From Actinomycetes bacterium (lineage in GTDB: Bacteria; Actinomycetota; Acidimicrobiia; Acidimicrobiales; Bog-793), in the NCBI GenBank assembly GCA_021796535.1, contig JAKABW010000007.1, positions 50,224 to 114,223 of the forward strand: a DNA stretch of 64,000 nucleotides. Direction: 5' to 3'. Numbering within the stretch: position 1 is the stretch's first letter; each line of letters starts with the position of its first letter. This document shows positions 40,273-48,711 of this stretch, in pieces. A program made the position numbers and the translations under genes. The notes under the pieces are model-generated. The model worked only from the letters and a program-made list of their open reading frames with translations. It was not told the origin of the DNA and ran no database searches.

Positions 40273-41811
40273 ATGGTAACGGGAGTAATCGCAGCGCAGG
40301 CATTGCATTTGCCGCACGTGAATTACACGACCATTATGCCTGAACTAATTCTGCTGGGCGGCATGCTCGTGTTGCTGCTGGTCTCGGCTCTTTTCAAAAA
40401 GGGTCTCCCCAGAGATTTCTATGCGTCCGCCGTAGTCGGAATAGGAGCAGCTTCGTTGATAGCTTCTCTTGTGCTGTATCACGACGTGGCGGCGCACGGT
40501 TCTTTTACGGCAATAGCCCACTCGATTGACGTAGACGGTTTTTCCGTATTGTTCCTCACTCTTGTTTCCTGTATCACCATTGTCTATCCTTTCTTTGCTC
40601 ATGCCTATATGCAGCGGGAAGGATTCGAAGGAGTGGAATTTTTTGCCCTTCCTCTGATTTCCGGAGCGGGAGCCATGTTTATGGCATCCGCCAACGATCT
40701 TATTCTCATCTTTTTGGGTCTCGAGATACTCTCCATACCCCTCTATGTAATGGCGGGCATGGACCAAAGACGTGAGACTTCCGGCGAAGCTGCAATGAAA
40801 TACTTTATCATGGGAGCATTTTCCTCCGCCATATTTTTATACGGCATGGCTTTGACCTACGGGGCGACCGGGTCACTGAATCTGGCGGAGATAAGCGCTT
40901 TTCTTTCCAAAAACTATGTTTTCGGAAACGGTGTCTTGTTGGCCGGCATGGGACTTTTGCTCGTAGGCTTTTTGTTCAAAATAGCGGCAGTGCCTTTTCA
41001 CTTTTGGTCACCTGACGTCTATCAGGGATCTCCGACGGTCGCAACGGGTTTTATGGCAGCAATCGCCAAAGCGGGAGCATTTGCCGCACTTATCAGAGTG
41101 TTTATGGCCAGCTTTCCCACGCTTGCTTCCGATTGGCAGCCCCTGTTGTGGGTTGTCATCGTGCTCACGACTCTCTTCGGAGCAGTGGTGGCCTTGGTGC
41201 AAAAAGACATAAAAAGGATGCTGGCCTATTCGTCAATCAATCAGGCCGGTTTTATTCTTCTCGGTTTGCAATCCGATACCTCCAAAGGCATAGGGGCGAG
41301 TCTTTATTACGTGTTTATTTACTCGTTTTTGATCTTGGGCACTTTTGCCATAGTGGCGATAGCAGGGGCCAAGGGGGATGCAATACACAATATAGACGAT
41401 CTGAAAGGCTACGCCAAATCGCATCCTTTCCTTGCGACTTCACTGGCCATATTTCTGGTTTCTCAGGCGGGTGCTCCTTTCACCACCGGGTTCTTGGCCA
41501 AATTGCAGGTGATAACTGCTGCGGTTGAGGCACACAGCTATGCCTTGGCTGTCATTGCCATGGTCAGTGCAGCCATTGCAACCGGTTTTTACCTGAGAGT
41601 CGTTTATGTAATGTTCAGCGAAGGGACCGGTACGAAAAACGCTTTGTCATCCGGCAAAGAAATATATTCCCTGTCGCCGCTTGGCAAATTGAACATTTCT
41701 CCGTGGCTTTTTACCGGAATAGTGCTTTGTCTCTCGGTTACCGTCCTGTTCGGTTTCTGGCCGCAGCCCTTGGTCGACTTTGCCACACACGCAAGACTTC
41801 TTTTCCGGTAA
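40273..41811 (+). CDS. nuoN: NADH-quinone oxidoreductase subunit N
   Basis: GLEILSIPLYVMAG, FHFWSPDVYQGSPTVATGFMAAIAKAGAF, YSSINQAGFILLG. Confidence 0.96.
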   Translation: MVTGVIAAQALHLPHVNYTTIMPELILLGGMLVLLLVSALFKKGLPRDFYASAVVGIGAASLIASLVLYHDVAAHGSFTAIAHSIDVDGFSVLFLTLVSCITIVYPFFAHAYMQREGFEGVEFFALPLISGAGAMFMASANDLILIFLGLEILSIPLYVMAGMDQRRETSGEAAMKYFIMGAFSSAIFLYGMALTYGATGSLNLAEISAFLSKNYVFGNGVLLAGMGLLLVGFLFKIAAVPFHFWSPDVYQGSPTVATGFMAAIAKAGAFAALIRVFMASFPTLASDWQPLLWVVIVLTTLFGAVVALVQKDIKRMLAYSSINQAGFILLGLQSDTSKGIGASLYYVFIYSFLILGTFAIVAIAGAKGDAIHNIDDLKGYAKSHPFLATSLAIFLVSQAGAPFTTGFLAKLQVITAAVEAHSYALAVIAMVSAAIATGFYLRVVYVMFSEGTGTKNALSSGKEIYSLSPLGKLNISPWLFTGIVLCLSVTVLFGFWPQPLVDFATHARLLFR

Positions 41812-41843
41812 GGGCACAAGGGGTTTTGTCTGGCGGCATTGAC

Positions 41844-41876
41844 ATCCGATCGCTGATAAGCGCCGCTTGATCGGAT
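41844..41876. repeat. Inverted repeat ATCCGATC...GATCGGAT downstream of nuoN
   Basis: 8-bp arms read directly; possible operon 3' end structure. Confidence 0.45.
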
Positions 41877-41883
41877 CCAAACA

Positions 41884-41907
41884 GACATATCCATATACGG
41901 ATATGTC
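41884..41907. repeat. Palindrome GACATATCC-atatac-GGATATGTC
   Basis: 9-bp perfect arms read directly. Confidence 0.6.
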
Positions 41908-41938
41908 ACTATATAAATGCCCGATAAGAATAAGATGA

Positions 41939-42115
41939 CCGAGCAACGCAAGAGTTTTGGGCCTGATGAGCTCGGGGAAGCTTTGTAAGTCTACCCGAGA
42001 CTTGAGCGATACGGCTTGCCGGAGAGAGATCGCCCGTGGGTAAGCATCTGATGCCCAGAGCGTCGTAAACCCAGTTCGCATCCGAAGATCGGAGGCGTAA
42101 CATTTTGATAAATAC
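41939..42115 (+). ncRNA. Candidate structured ncRNA element; possible orphan HEARO / IscB omega-RNA
   Basis: Consecutive local helices: CTCGGG(41971)/CCCGAG(41994); GCGAT(42006)+CGGC-tt-GCCG+ATCGC(42029); TGGG(42037)..CATC-t-GATG..CCCA(42054); GTT-CGC-a-TCCGA-aga-TCGGA-g-GCG-t-AAC (42074-42101). Starts immediately after ATGA (41935-41938). Confidence 0.45.
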
Positions 42116-42218
42116 CGGTTCCCGGCAACGATGACGGTTCCGGCCGTTCGGGATGACAGTACAACGAAATATTTGGCCGCGCTGATACGGAAATGCCGTT
42201 GCCGTCGATTTGACGTGA

Positions 42219-42710
42219 CTATTCCCTAAAATTGCCGAATTGTAAAGGCAATTCAAAGTCGGATGATTTCAAATTGGTGATGACTTGCTGCAGGGTGTCG
42301 CGTTTTTTTGAGGTGACTCTTACGCAGTTTCCGTGAATGGAAGAGCTTACGTCTTTTACTCCCATTTCTTTGATCATTTTGTTCAGGATTTTGCCTTTGT
42401 CGGTGTCGATACCCGATATAAGATTGACCTTTTGACGCAGGGCGCCCTTGGAAGCTTCTTCCGGGTTTTCGTATGAAATTGATTTCAGGGAAATGCTCCG
42501 TTTGATAAGTTTTTCTTCCAGGACTTGTCTGAGAGCCCGCAAACGGTCGTCGGTCGGTGCGTTCAGCTCAATTGCGTCGCTTCCCGCAAGCTCTACTGTG
42601 GCTCCGGTGCCCTTGAAATCAAACCGGGTGCCGATTTCTCTGGCCGCCTGATCCACGGCGTTCCTGACCTCTTGCATATCTATCTCTGACGTTATATCAA
42701 AACTTGCCAT
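42219..42710 (-). CDS. yajQ: YajQ-family nucleotide-binding protein
   Basis: MASFDITSEIDMQEVRNAVDQAAREIGTRFDFKG...; characteristic C-terminus DFELPLQFGNFRE. Confidence 0.96.
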   Translation of the reverse strand: MASFDITSEIDMQEVRNAVDQAAREIGTRFDFKGTGATVELAGSDAIELNAPTDDRLRALRQVLEEKLIKRSISLKSISYENPEEASKGALRQKVNLISGIDTDKGKILNKMIKEMGVKDVSSSIHGNCVRVTSKKRDTLQQVITNLKSSDFELPLQFGNFRE

Positions 42711-43098
42711 ACTTATAACCTATCGCTTATAAGCCTGCCGTGTGAGTGGTAGTCGAAAAATGGGCCGGTTGGCCAGTCGCAACAGATCCGGGTGCCGTGT
42801 TTGTCCGCATATCCCGATATCGTTGGGGATGACGAGCTTGTCTTGACTTTTGCTCAGACTGTCGGGGGGTCAGGCATTCCCCGTCTTTTCCATGGCCGTG
42901 CTTCGGACCTTTTTGCCAGTTCCAAACCGTATTAAATCAAAAATAAAGGCTTCATCCCAGAGAAATTCGGACAAGACGGAGATCCGGAGTTTTGCCAAGT
43001 CTCGGTCCTGTTTCCGCGGAAATTAAATACTGACGCCGACAACAAATTTTGTACAAATTGTGCTTTTAAGGTCATAAAAATCAACTAAGGTATTTCAC

Positions 43099-43182
43099 GG
43101 GTCGGTACCCAAGTGGCCAAAGGGAGCAGACTGTAAATCTGTCGGGTAACCTTCGAAGGTTCGAATCCTTCCCGGCCCACCA
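43099..43182 (+). tRNA. tRNA-Tyr (anticodon GTA), CCA encoded
   Basis: Acceptor GGGTCGG/CCGGCCC, T-arm GAAGG-TTCGAAT-CCTTC, anticodon loop CTGTAAA, long variable arm, 3' ACCA. Confidence 0.95.
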
Positions 43183-43319
43183 CTTGTCGCATGCAAACTC
43201 TCCAAAAAAAGAGCGGTTTGCGCGGCTCTCCGCCGCAACATGTGTCAATACGTGCCGGTTCGAACGGTCGCATGCTCCCATCTGCCCGCTCCGTGTCCGG
43301 CGCTAAAGGTCGTTTTTGG

Positions 43320-43658
43320 TCACGGCTGCCCGATTTTTTCTTTCAGGATTTTTTCCACGGTGTCGGGGTCGTCCGGCGTGATGGTCGGGATAATGTGCCC
43401 GCCGAGTTCTATTGCCAGCGCCGTATTTTTTTTCGGCCGTTTCGTATCCAGGTTCCACCAGTGAACCAGATCGCCGGAACCCCAGATGCGCCATTTTCCG
43501 CTCAGCCCGGAGAGGTTAATTCTGTTGACACCCCTAATGGAAGAGTAAGGTATGGTTTTCGAGCCACCCCATAGGTAGTACATCTTGACGGTAAGCCCGG
43601 TTGCGCCGCAGACAACACCCGGATCGCTGTAGAGTTTAGTTTCGTCCTGTCCGGACAT
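43320..43658 (-). CDS. Small PH-like (bacterial PH domain) hypothetical protein
   Basis: 112-aa ORF, beta-rich pattern (IPYSSIRGVNRINL...GDLVHWWNLDTKRPKKNTALAIELGG). Confidence 0.5.
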   Translation of the reverse strand: MSGQDETKLYSDPGVVCGATGLTVKMYYLWGGSKTIPYSSIRGVNRINLSGLSGKWRIWGSGDLVHWWNLDTKRPKKNTALAIELGGHIIPTITPDDPDTVEKILKEKIGQP

Positions 43659-43886
43659 AAAGCCGATCCTCCTTTTTGCTTGTTAGCTTGGCCCGCGATG
43701 TGACGGGACTTGATTCTTGCATGACGTTTGACAAGTACCGGTGTACAAGGCGAAACCCGCAGACATCGGTTTTGCGGTCCTGTCGGTGGGTAAACAGAGA
43801 GACAAAAAAGGTGTTCGAAAACTTGCAAAAAACCGGACAGCCGATTTCCGGGGAGGGCGCATTCAGCCCCCAGGTTGCTTCGTGAT

Positions 43887-44039
43887 TGTCGCTCGGTGCT
43901 CTTCTCACAGACGTAGCATAGCATATTTCGATATTTTTGGTATTTTCTTTATCGGCAGACAGCTTTCTCCGGTACCTTTGCCTGTTTGGGAATGATTTAG
44001 GGTAAAAGCTGGTTCTTCCTGTATATATCGACCTCGGTG
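43887..44039. repeat. 153-bp direct repeat, copy 1 (left of insert)
   Basis: Identical to 45295-45447 except one base (aaaagcTgg vs aaaagcCgg). Confidence 0.97.
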
Positions 44040-44173
44040 AGCCATACCATCGTCACCCGCTTGTCGGACGGTCGCCCCTGCGCTCGACGAGTCCGGACCC
44101 GATCGAGTGGAAGAACGACCAGTTCGACCGTCCCGACGACGAACAGCGTCTTGAGGGCCCATGCTATGAGCAT
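44040..44173 (-). pseudogene. 5' fragment of an unknown membrane-associated gene truncated at the insert boundary
   Basis: MLIAWALKTLFVVGTVELVVLPLDRVRTRRAQGRPSDKRVTMVW runs directly into the direct repeat. Confidence 0.35.
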
Positions 44174-44286
44174 AGTAGCTTTATATGAATGCTTATTTAA
44201 CTTGGCTGCCGGAGGCCTCGGTGCGGTGGTGTGCGCATGGTCGCTAGGCGGAAGATCCGCTCGTGTTCCGGCGAGCAAGAGTGGGA

Positions 44287-44886
44287 TCAGACTGGGGGTG
44301 CTGGGTCGTACTGGATCCCTCGGCGCACCTCTCGCGCTCGCTCGACGCCCGCCAGGCGGTTGACGAGGTGGAGGGCCATGTCGATCCCTGCCGAGATTCC
44401 AGCCGAGGTGATGATGTCGCCGTCGTCCACGAACCGCTCGTCGCTGCGTACCAGGATCGTCGGATCGAGTTCGGCAAGCAGATCCAGGCTCCGCCAGTGC
44501 GTGGTGGCCGACCGGCCGCTCAAGAGACCGGCCGCGGCGTAGACGAGCGAGCCTGTGCACACGCTCGTCATCAGCGGGACCTCGCTCCGCTGGCGACGGA
44601 CCCAGTCGAGTTGTGCTTGGTCCTGTAGCGATGGGCGGGTTCCCCGGCCGCCTGGGTACACGAGGACCTCGTAGGCAGGAGCGTCGCCATAGGAGTAGTC
44701 GGCTTGCACTACCAAACCCTTGGCACAGCGCACCAAACCTCCTGACGCCGACAGGCAGGACACCGTGTAGTCGTCCTCAGGATGGGTGCGCGTCCAGTAC
44801 GAGAGCACCTCCCACGGTCCGATCGTATCGAGCTCTTCGACCTCAGGGAACAGGACGACCCCGATGTGCTTGACCTTATCCTCCAC
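44287..44886 (-). CDS. DJ-1/PfpI family protein (isonitrile hydratase-like)
   Basis: HIGVVLFPEVEELDTIGPWEVLS, LVYPGGRGTR, MTSVCTGSLVYAAAGLLSGRSATTHW nucleophile Cys elbow. Confidence 0.9.
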   Translation of the reverse strand: MEDKVKHIGVVLFPEVEELDTIGPWEVLSYWTRTHPEDDYTVSCLSASGGLVRCAKGLVVQADYSYGDAPAYEVLVYPGGRGTRPSLQDQAQLDWVRRQRSEVPLMTSVCTGSLVYAAAGLLSGRSATTHWRSLDLLAELDPTILVRSDERFVDDGDIITSAGISAGIDMALHLVNRLAGVERAREVRRGIQYDPAPPV

Positions 44887-44893
44887 GGAACAA

Positions 44894-45235
44894 CTATAGC
44901 TCGCTCACGATGGCTTGTGCAATGCCTACTCGGCGAAGCATCCCGCCCGACAGCGTGCGCAACTTGGCCCGAGCCTTGTCCCCGAGGTTCTGAGGGAGGT
45001 AGCCGAGACGAGGCCGGATCTCCCGGCGCTCGTCGGACACACGAGGGTCACGGCCGAGCAGCGCAGCCTGCCCGAGGTCGGCGGGATCACCGTCGCCATC
45101 ATTGGCAGCAGTGAGGTCTTGTCCGCGGCCGTTCGGACCGAGCAGGCCGACGCCGCCGTCGGCTTCCAAGTCCAATCCGGCCACCGCCTGGTTGCGACCG
45201 AATCGTCTGGTCTTGTCAGCGGCATTGACGTTCAT
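44894..45235 (-). pseudogene. Degraded ABC transporter ATPase
   Basis: Frame 1: LEADGGVGLLGPNGRG...LLGRDPRVSDERREIRPRLGYLPQNLG and LRTLSGGMLRRVGIAQAIV; Walker A continuation DKTSLLPMMATVIPPTSGRLR lies in another frame (ORF 44926-45225); Walker B and most of the helical domain missing. Confidence 0.8.
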
Positions 45236-45294
45236 GAGATTCCTCTCGTGGTCCGGCCTTCCGCGTACCTACATCGGGCAACGAGGGGTCGCCG

Positions 45295-45447
45295 TGTCGC
45301 TCGGTGCTCTTCTCACAGACGTAGCATAGCATATTTCGATATTTTTGGTATTTTCTTTATCGGCAGACAGCTTTCTCCGGTACCTTTGCCTGTTTGGGAA
45401 TGATTTAGGGTAAAAGCCGGTTCTTCCTGTATATATCGACCTCGGTG
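45295..45447. repeat. 153-bp direct repeat, copy 2 (right of insert)
   Basis: 152/153 identical to 43887-44039. Confidence 0.97.
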
Positions 45448-45470
45448 TACAAAAGGGCAGATACTGTTGG

Positions 45471-45476
45471 TATAAT
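45471..45476 (+). promoter_or_regulatory. Consensus-like -10 box TATAAT upstream of ccmA
   Basis: ctgttggTATAATaaaag, ~66 nt upstream of the ccmA ATG; no strong -35 recognised. Confidence 0.4.
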
Positions 45477-45541
45477 AAAAGATCAGCAAGAAGCCCAAAT
45501 TGGCTTTATCTTGACTCATCGTTTAGTATATATGAGCGAAA

Positions 45542-46354
45542 ATGGATTTAATAGTTGACTTTCAAAATGCTGTTTTTGTGACAGGCAATTTCCCCCTTCT
45601 GACGGGTGTGACCATGAGCGTCGGGAGAGGAGAAATCGTACATCTGAAAGGTGCCAACGGATCCGGTAAGACCAGCTTATTGAGGGCAATTGTCGGCCTT
45701 ATTCCCATAGCTTCCGGTAAGGCGGTGGTGCTGGGACACGACTTAAACATGGACAGATTTTCTGTGCGCGAAGAGGCCGCCCTCCTTGGGCACAAAACGT
45801 TTTTGTATGACGACTTGAGTATTTATGAGAACCTGCGGTTTGTACAGCGTATTTTTAGAAAGCCAAAAAAGGTTGTTGGACTTTGTATGTCACAAGTCGG
45901 CATCGGTGAAAAACTCGCCAAGACAAAAGTATCCCATCTGTCTGCCGGACAACGGAAGAGAACTTCTCTGGCGGCTTTGCTGATAAAAGAAGCAAGCCTT
46001 TGGCTCCTCGACGAACCCCATGCCGGGGTGGATGAAGACGGCAGAGCCCTCATCGACGGACTCATAACGGACTTTAGGCTTCGGGGAGGTACTGTACTTA
46101 TGGCCTCGCACGAACTGGAAAGAGCCGTTTTGGTAAGCGACAAAAGTTTTACGGTATCCGGCGGTGCCGTAACGGATGAGGAAAACTACAAGCTGGGCAA
46201 TAAAACAGCTTCGACGCTCTCGCTGCCGGGAGGAGATTTTTACTCGCGCTCAGCAAACGGCGTTTTCTCCGTTTCTTCTCCGGGCTCTGGGGTAAAAGCC
46301 GTTTTCGGGGGGCAAACGGGGCCAACAGGGACGGGGAACACAGATGTTGCGTGA
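45542..46354 (+). CDS. ccmA: Heme exporter ABC ATPase CcmA
   Basis: LKGANGSGKTSLLRAIVGL, LSAGQRKRTSLAALL, LWLLDEPHAGVD; followed by ccmB-H. Confidence 0.9.
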   Translation: MDLIVDFQNAVFVTGNFPLLTGVTMSVGRGEIVHLKGANGSGKTSLLRAIVGLIPIASGKAVVLGHDLNMDRFSVREEAALLGHKTFLYDDLSIYENLRFVQRIFRKPKKVVGLCMSQVGIGEKLAKTKVSHLSAGQRKRTSLAALLIKEASLWLLDEPHAGVDEDGRALIDGLITDFRLRGGTVLMASHELERAVLVSDKSFTVSGGAVTDEENYKLGNKTASTLSLPGGDFYSRSANGVFSVSSPGSGVKAVFGGQTGPTGTGNTDVA

Positions 46355-47051
46355 CGCTTTTTTAGTGTGCGAAAAGGATTTGAGGATCGAGTTGAAGTCA
46401 AAAATTATTTTCAACCAGGTACTTCCTTTCGGAATGGTGGTGATGCTTCTTTTCGGTCTGGCCATAGGAAAATTCGATTCCAATTCCCTCGTAACGGCTT
46501 CCGGCAGTCTCTCCAACGGCGGGGCGCTGAAAAGTGCGGCAGCGGGGCTTTTTTGGATTGCGGTGATGCTTTCGGCCGTGATCGGGGTGCAGAGGAGTTT
46601 TGCCATAGAAAATCAAGATCAGGCGCGAGATGCTTTGAGGCTTTCGGCATTGGATCCGGCCGGCATCTTTTTGGGTAAAGCAGGCGCTTTGCTGTTCCAG
46701 TTGGTTGTCCTTGAGGTGATAATAGCGTTTGGTGCGGTTTTTCTCTTCGGCATGCATATCGCAACGGTTTGGTTTTTTTGTCTGGCGGCTTTTTTGGCCA
46801 CCCTTTCCTTGGTCGCCGTGGGCGTTGTGTACGGGGCACTGACGAGCGGGGCACGCACCAAAGAAACCCTCTTGCCGCTGTTGTTTTTTCCGGTAATTGC
46901 CCCCGTCCTCTTATCGGCTACGAAAGCATGTGAGGCCGCCATAGCCGGGACTCCCTCGTCGGGTATGATTTGGATCGAAGTTCTGCTCGCTTTCGCGTTT
47001 TGCTATTTGGCGCTCGGCACCGTAGCCTTCGGTCCTTTGTTGGAAGAATAA
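46344..47051 (+). CDS. ccmB: Heme exporter permease CcmB
   Basis: AAAGLFWIAVMLSAVIGVQRSFAIENQDQARDALRLSALDPAGIFLGK, LLPLLFFPVIAPVL. Confidence 0.92.
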   Translation: MLRDAFLVCEKDLRIELKSKIIFNQVLPFGMVVMLLFGLAIGKFDSNSLVTASGSLSNGGALKSAAAGLFWIAVMLSAVIGVQRSFAIENQDQARDALRLSALDPAGIFLGKAGALLFQLVVLEVIIAFGAVFLFGMHIATVWFFCLAAFLATLSLVAVGVVYGALTSGARTKETLLPLLFFPVIAPVLLSATKACEAAIAGTPSSGMIWIEVLLAFAFCYLALGTVAFGPLLEE

Positions 47052-47083
47052 GGTCTGTGAGATAAAAGTGAAAAGGTTTTTGT

Positions 47084-47980
47084 ATGAGTGAAGTCAATTT
47101 TGCCGCAATCCCGCAGGTGTTTTCCAAGCGGGCCGAGACGGCCACTAAAATTATAGGTGTTTTGGCCCTGCTTTCTTTGATCGCAACGGTTTGGCTGGGC
47201 CTCTTTGTCACTCCGCCCGATCAGTTTATGGGCAATCTGGTCAGATTGCTGTACGTGCATCCTCCGATAGCCTGGGTGATGTTCGTCGCTTACGGAGTGG
47301 CATTTCTTTCCACTCTTTTATACCTGTGGCCCAGAACCCGGGATCTCCGCTTTGACAGATTGGCCGGTGCTTCCAGCGAAGTCGGGGTGATTTTTACGGG
47401 ACTTACTCTTCTCTCGGGTTCCATTTGGGGTCGTCCCACCTGGGGTACTTGGTGGACTTGGGATCCCCTCCTGACGACAACGGCTTTGTTGTTTGTCATG
47501 TATCTGGGCTACTTGGCACTTCGCCGTCTTCCCGGTGACCCCGAGACCAGAGCCAAGCGTTCCGCCATCGGCGGGCTCGTGGCTTTTATCGACGTTCCCA
47601 TAGTGTATTTCTCCGTGCTTTGGTGGAAGAGTCTGCATCAGGCGCCCACGGTTCTGGATCCGGTCACCGGAAAAACGTATATTCACGGTTCCATGGCCTA
47701 TACCCTTCTTTTGGGATTTGTGGCCTTTACGCTTCTGTATGTATATTTTGTGGCCAAAAGATACCGTCTGGAAAGGCTGAAATACCTGTATGACCGGGTT
47801 TTGCTGGACGAGGCCATCCAAGAGCGCAAAAGAGAAGCGGCCGACTTTAAAGCTTACGGCGCCGACAAAAAAAGTCTTGTGCCGACGGCCTTTGCGGAGA
47901 ACGGTCCCGCATTGGGTGACGCCAGATTTTTCGGGACCGAAGAAGAATCAGTTGTCGGGGGCGGGGAGGCTGGGAGATGA
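47084..47980 (+). CDS. ccmC: Cytochrome c biogenesis protein CcmC
   Basis: RLLYVHPPIAWVMF, GSIWGRPTWGTWWTWDPLLTTTALLFVMYLGYLALR. Confidence 0.95.
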   Translation: MSEVNFAAIPQVFSKRAETATKIIGVLALLSLIATVWLGLFVTPPDQFMGNLVRLLYVHPPIAWVMFVAYGVAFLSTLLYLWPRTRDLRFDRLAGASSEVGVIFTGLTLLSGSIWGRPTWGTWWTWDPLLTTTALLFVMYLGYLALRRLPGDPETRAKRSAIGGLVAFIDVPIVYFSVLWWKSLHQAPTVLDPVTGKTYIHGSMAYTLLLGFVAFTLLYVYFVAKRYRLERLKYLYDRVLLDEAIQERKREAADFKAYGADKKSLVPTAFAENGPALGDARFFGTEEESVVGGGEAGR

Positions 47981-48108
47981 GCGGCTATATAGAGGCCGGC
48001 TACATTTCGGTTTTTTCCGTTTTGACTCTTTACGGAGGAAGCTTGATAATTAGGGTAAGGAAAACAGAGAAGAAGCTGCCCGACCTGACGGAAGAAAAAA
48101 AAGATTGA
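47977..48108 (+). CDS. ccmD: CcmD-like small membrane protein (43 aa), absent from the ORF track
   Basis: MSGYIEAGYISVFSVLTLYGGSLIIRVRKTEKKLPDLTEEKKD: one TM helix then basic tail, overlapping the ccmC stop (ATGA). Confidence 0.75.
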   Translation: MSGYIEAGYISVFSVLTLYGGSLIIRVRKTEKKLPDLTEEKKD

Positions 48109-48197
48109 CCTTTTGTTCCGGACACCATTGTTGGCAGGACAACCGGTTCACTCATATTTTGTAAATAAAAATAAAATCGTATAAGAATTATAAGAAA

Positions 48198-48650
48198 ATG
48201 TCATTGAAGAAAAAACAACGAAGACGCAGATATATTGCGGTCGGGTTGATATTTGCAGCAGCCATATCATTTCTATTGTATAAAGCGGTGACTTCTGCTT
48301 TTGTATACTTTGAAACGGCGCAGCAGGCTTTATCCGATCGGATAGCGCTGACCGGAAAGACGTTCCAAATAGAGGGCACGGTTCTGCCCTGTTCGGTGGC
48401 ACATCTCGGAGGGGCCAATTATGATTTTGTGATTTATTCCGGCAAAACTCACGTCCGAATAGAAAACCACGGAACGCCTCCGCAGTTGTTCAAGCCCAAC
48501 GTAGACGTTGTGTTGCTCGGTCACTTCGTGGGGAATTCGAATGTGTTTTCTTCAAATCAGATATTGATTAAGCACTCCAATCGGTATGTGGCGGCGCACC
48601 CCGACAGGGTAAAGCCCGGCAATGCCTCACTGGCCTGTCGTGGGAATTGA
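48198..48650 (+). CDS. ccmE: Heme chaperone CcmE
   Basis: N-terminal TM, OB-fold, IKHSNRY (HxxxY heme-binding motif). Confidence 0.88.
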   Translation: MSLKKKQRRRRYIAVGLIFAAAISFLLYKAVTSAFVYFETAQQALSDRIALTGKTFQIEGTVLPCSVAHLGGANYDFVIYSGKTHVRIENHGTPPQLFKPNVDVVLLGHFVGNSNVFSSNQILIKHSNRYVAAHPDRVKPGNASLACRGN

Positions 48651-48711
48651 TCCGTTTGTCGAATGAAAGTGTGACGATGAAATATTTTTCGACAACTACC
48701 GGGGTGTTCAC

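Larger units (their letters stand above)
44040..45294. mobile_element. 1255-bp GC-rich foreign insert bounded by the direct repeats
   Basis: Visibly higher GC and different codon usage from flanks; contains one intact gene plus gene fragments, all on the minus strand; no transposase or integrase seen. Confidence 0.65.

Noticed and set aside
41939-42115. rnpB, tmRNA, SRP RNA or GEMM riboswitch identity for the structured element
   Set aside because: Diagnostic conserved segments of those RNAs (for example GAGGAAAGTCC, tmRNA tRNA-like ends, GGAAGGAAGCAG) were not seen.
41647-42256. Minus-strand ORFs 41647-42081 and 41909-42256
   Set aside because: They cross the structured element and palindromes, overlap each other in different frames, and show no recognisable domain; judged artefacts of a structured non-coding region.
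43997-44560. 187-aa minus-strand ORF
   Set aside because: Mostly the wrong frame of the DJ-1/PfpI gene; only the segment after the internal Met at 44173 looks like a truncated gene start, listed separately.
44263-44628. Plus-strand ORFs across the DJ-1/PfpI gene
   Set aside because: Shadow ORFs in GC-rich DNA; the minus-strand frame has clear family motifs.
43099-45447. tRNA-Tyr as the attachment site of the foreign insert
   Set aside because: The insert begins ~860 bp from the tRNA, the flanking repeat contains no tRNA sequence, and no integrase is present.
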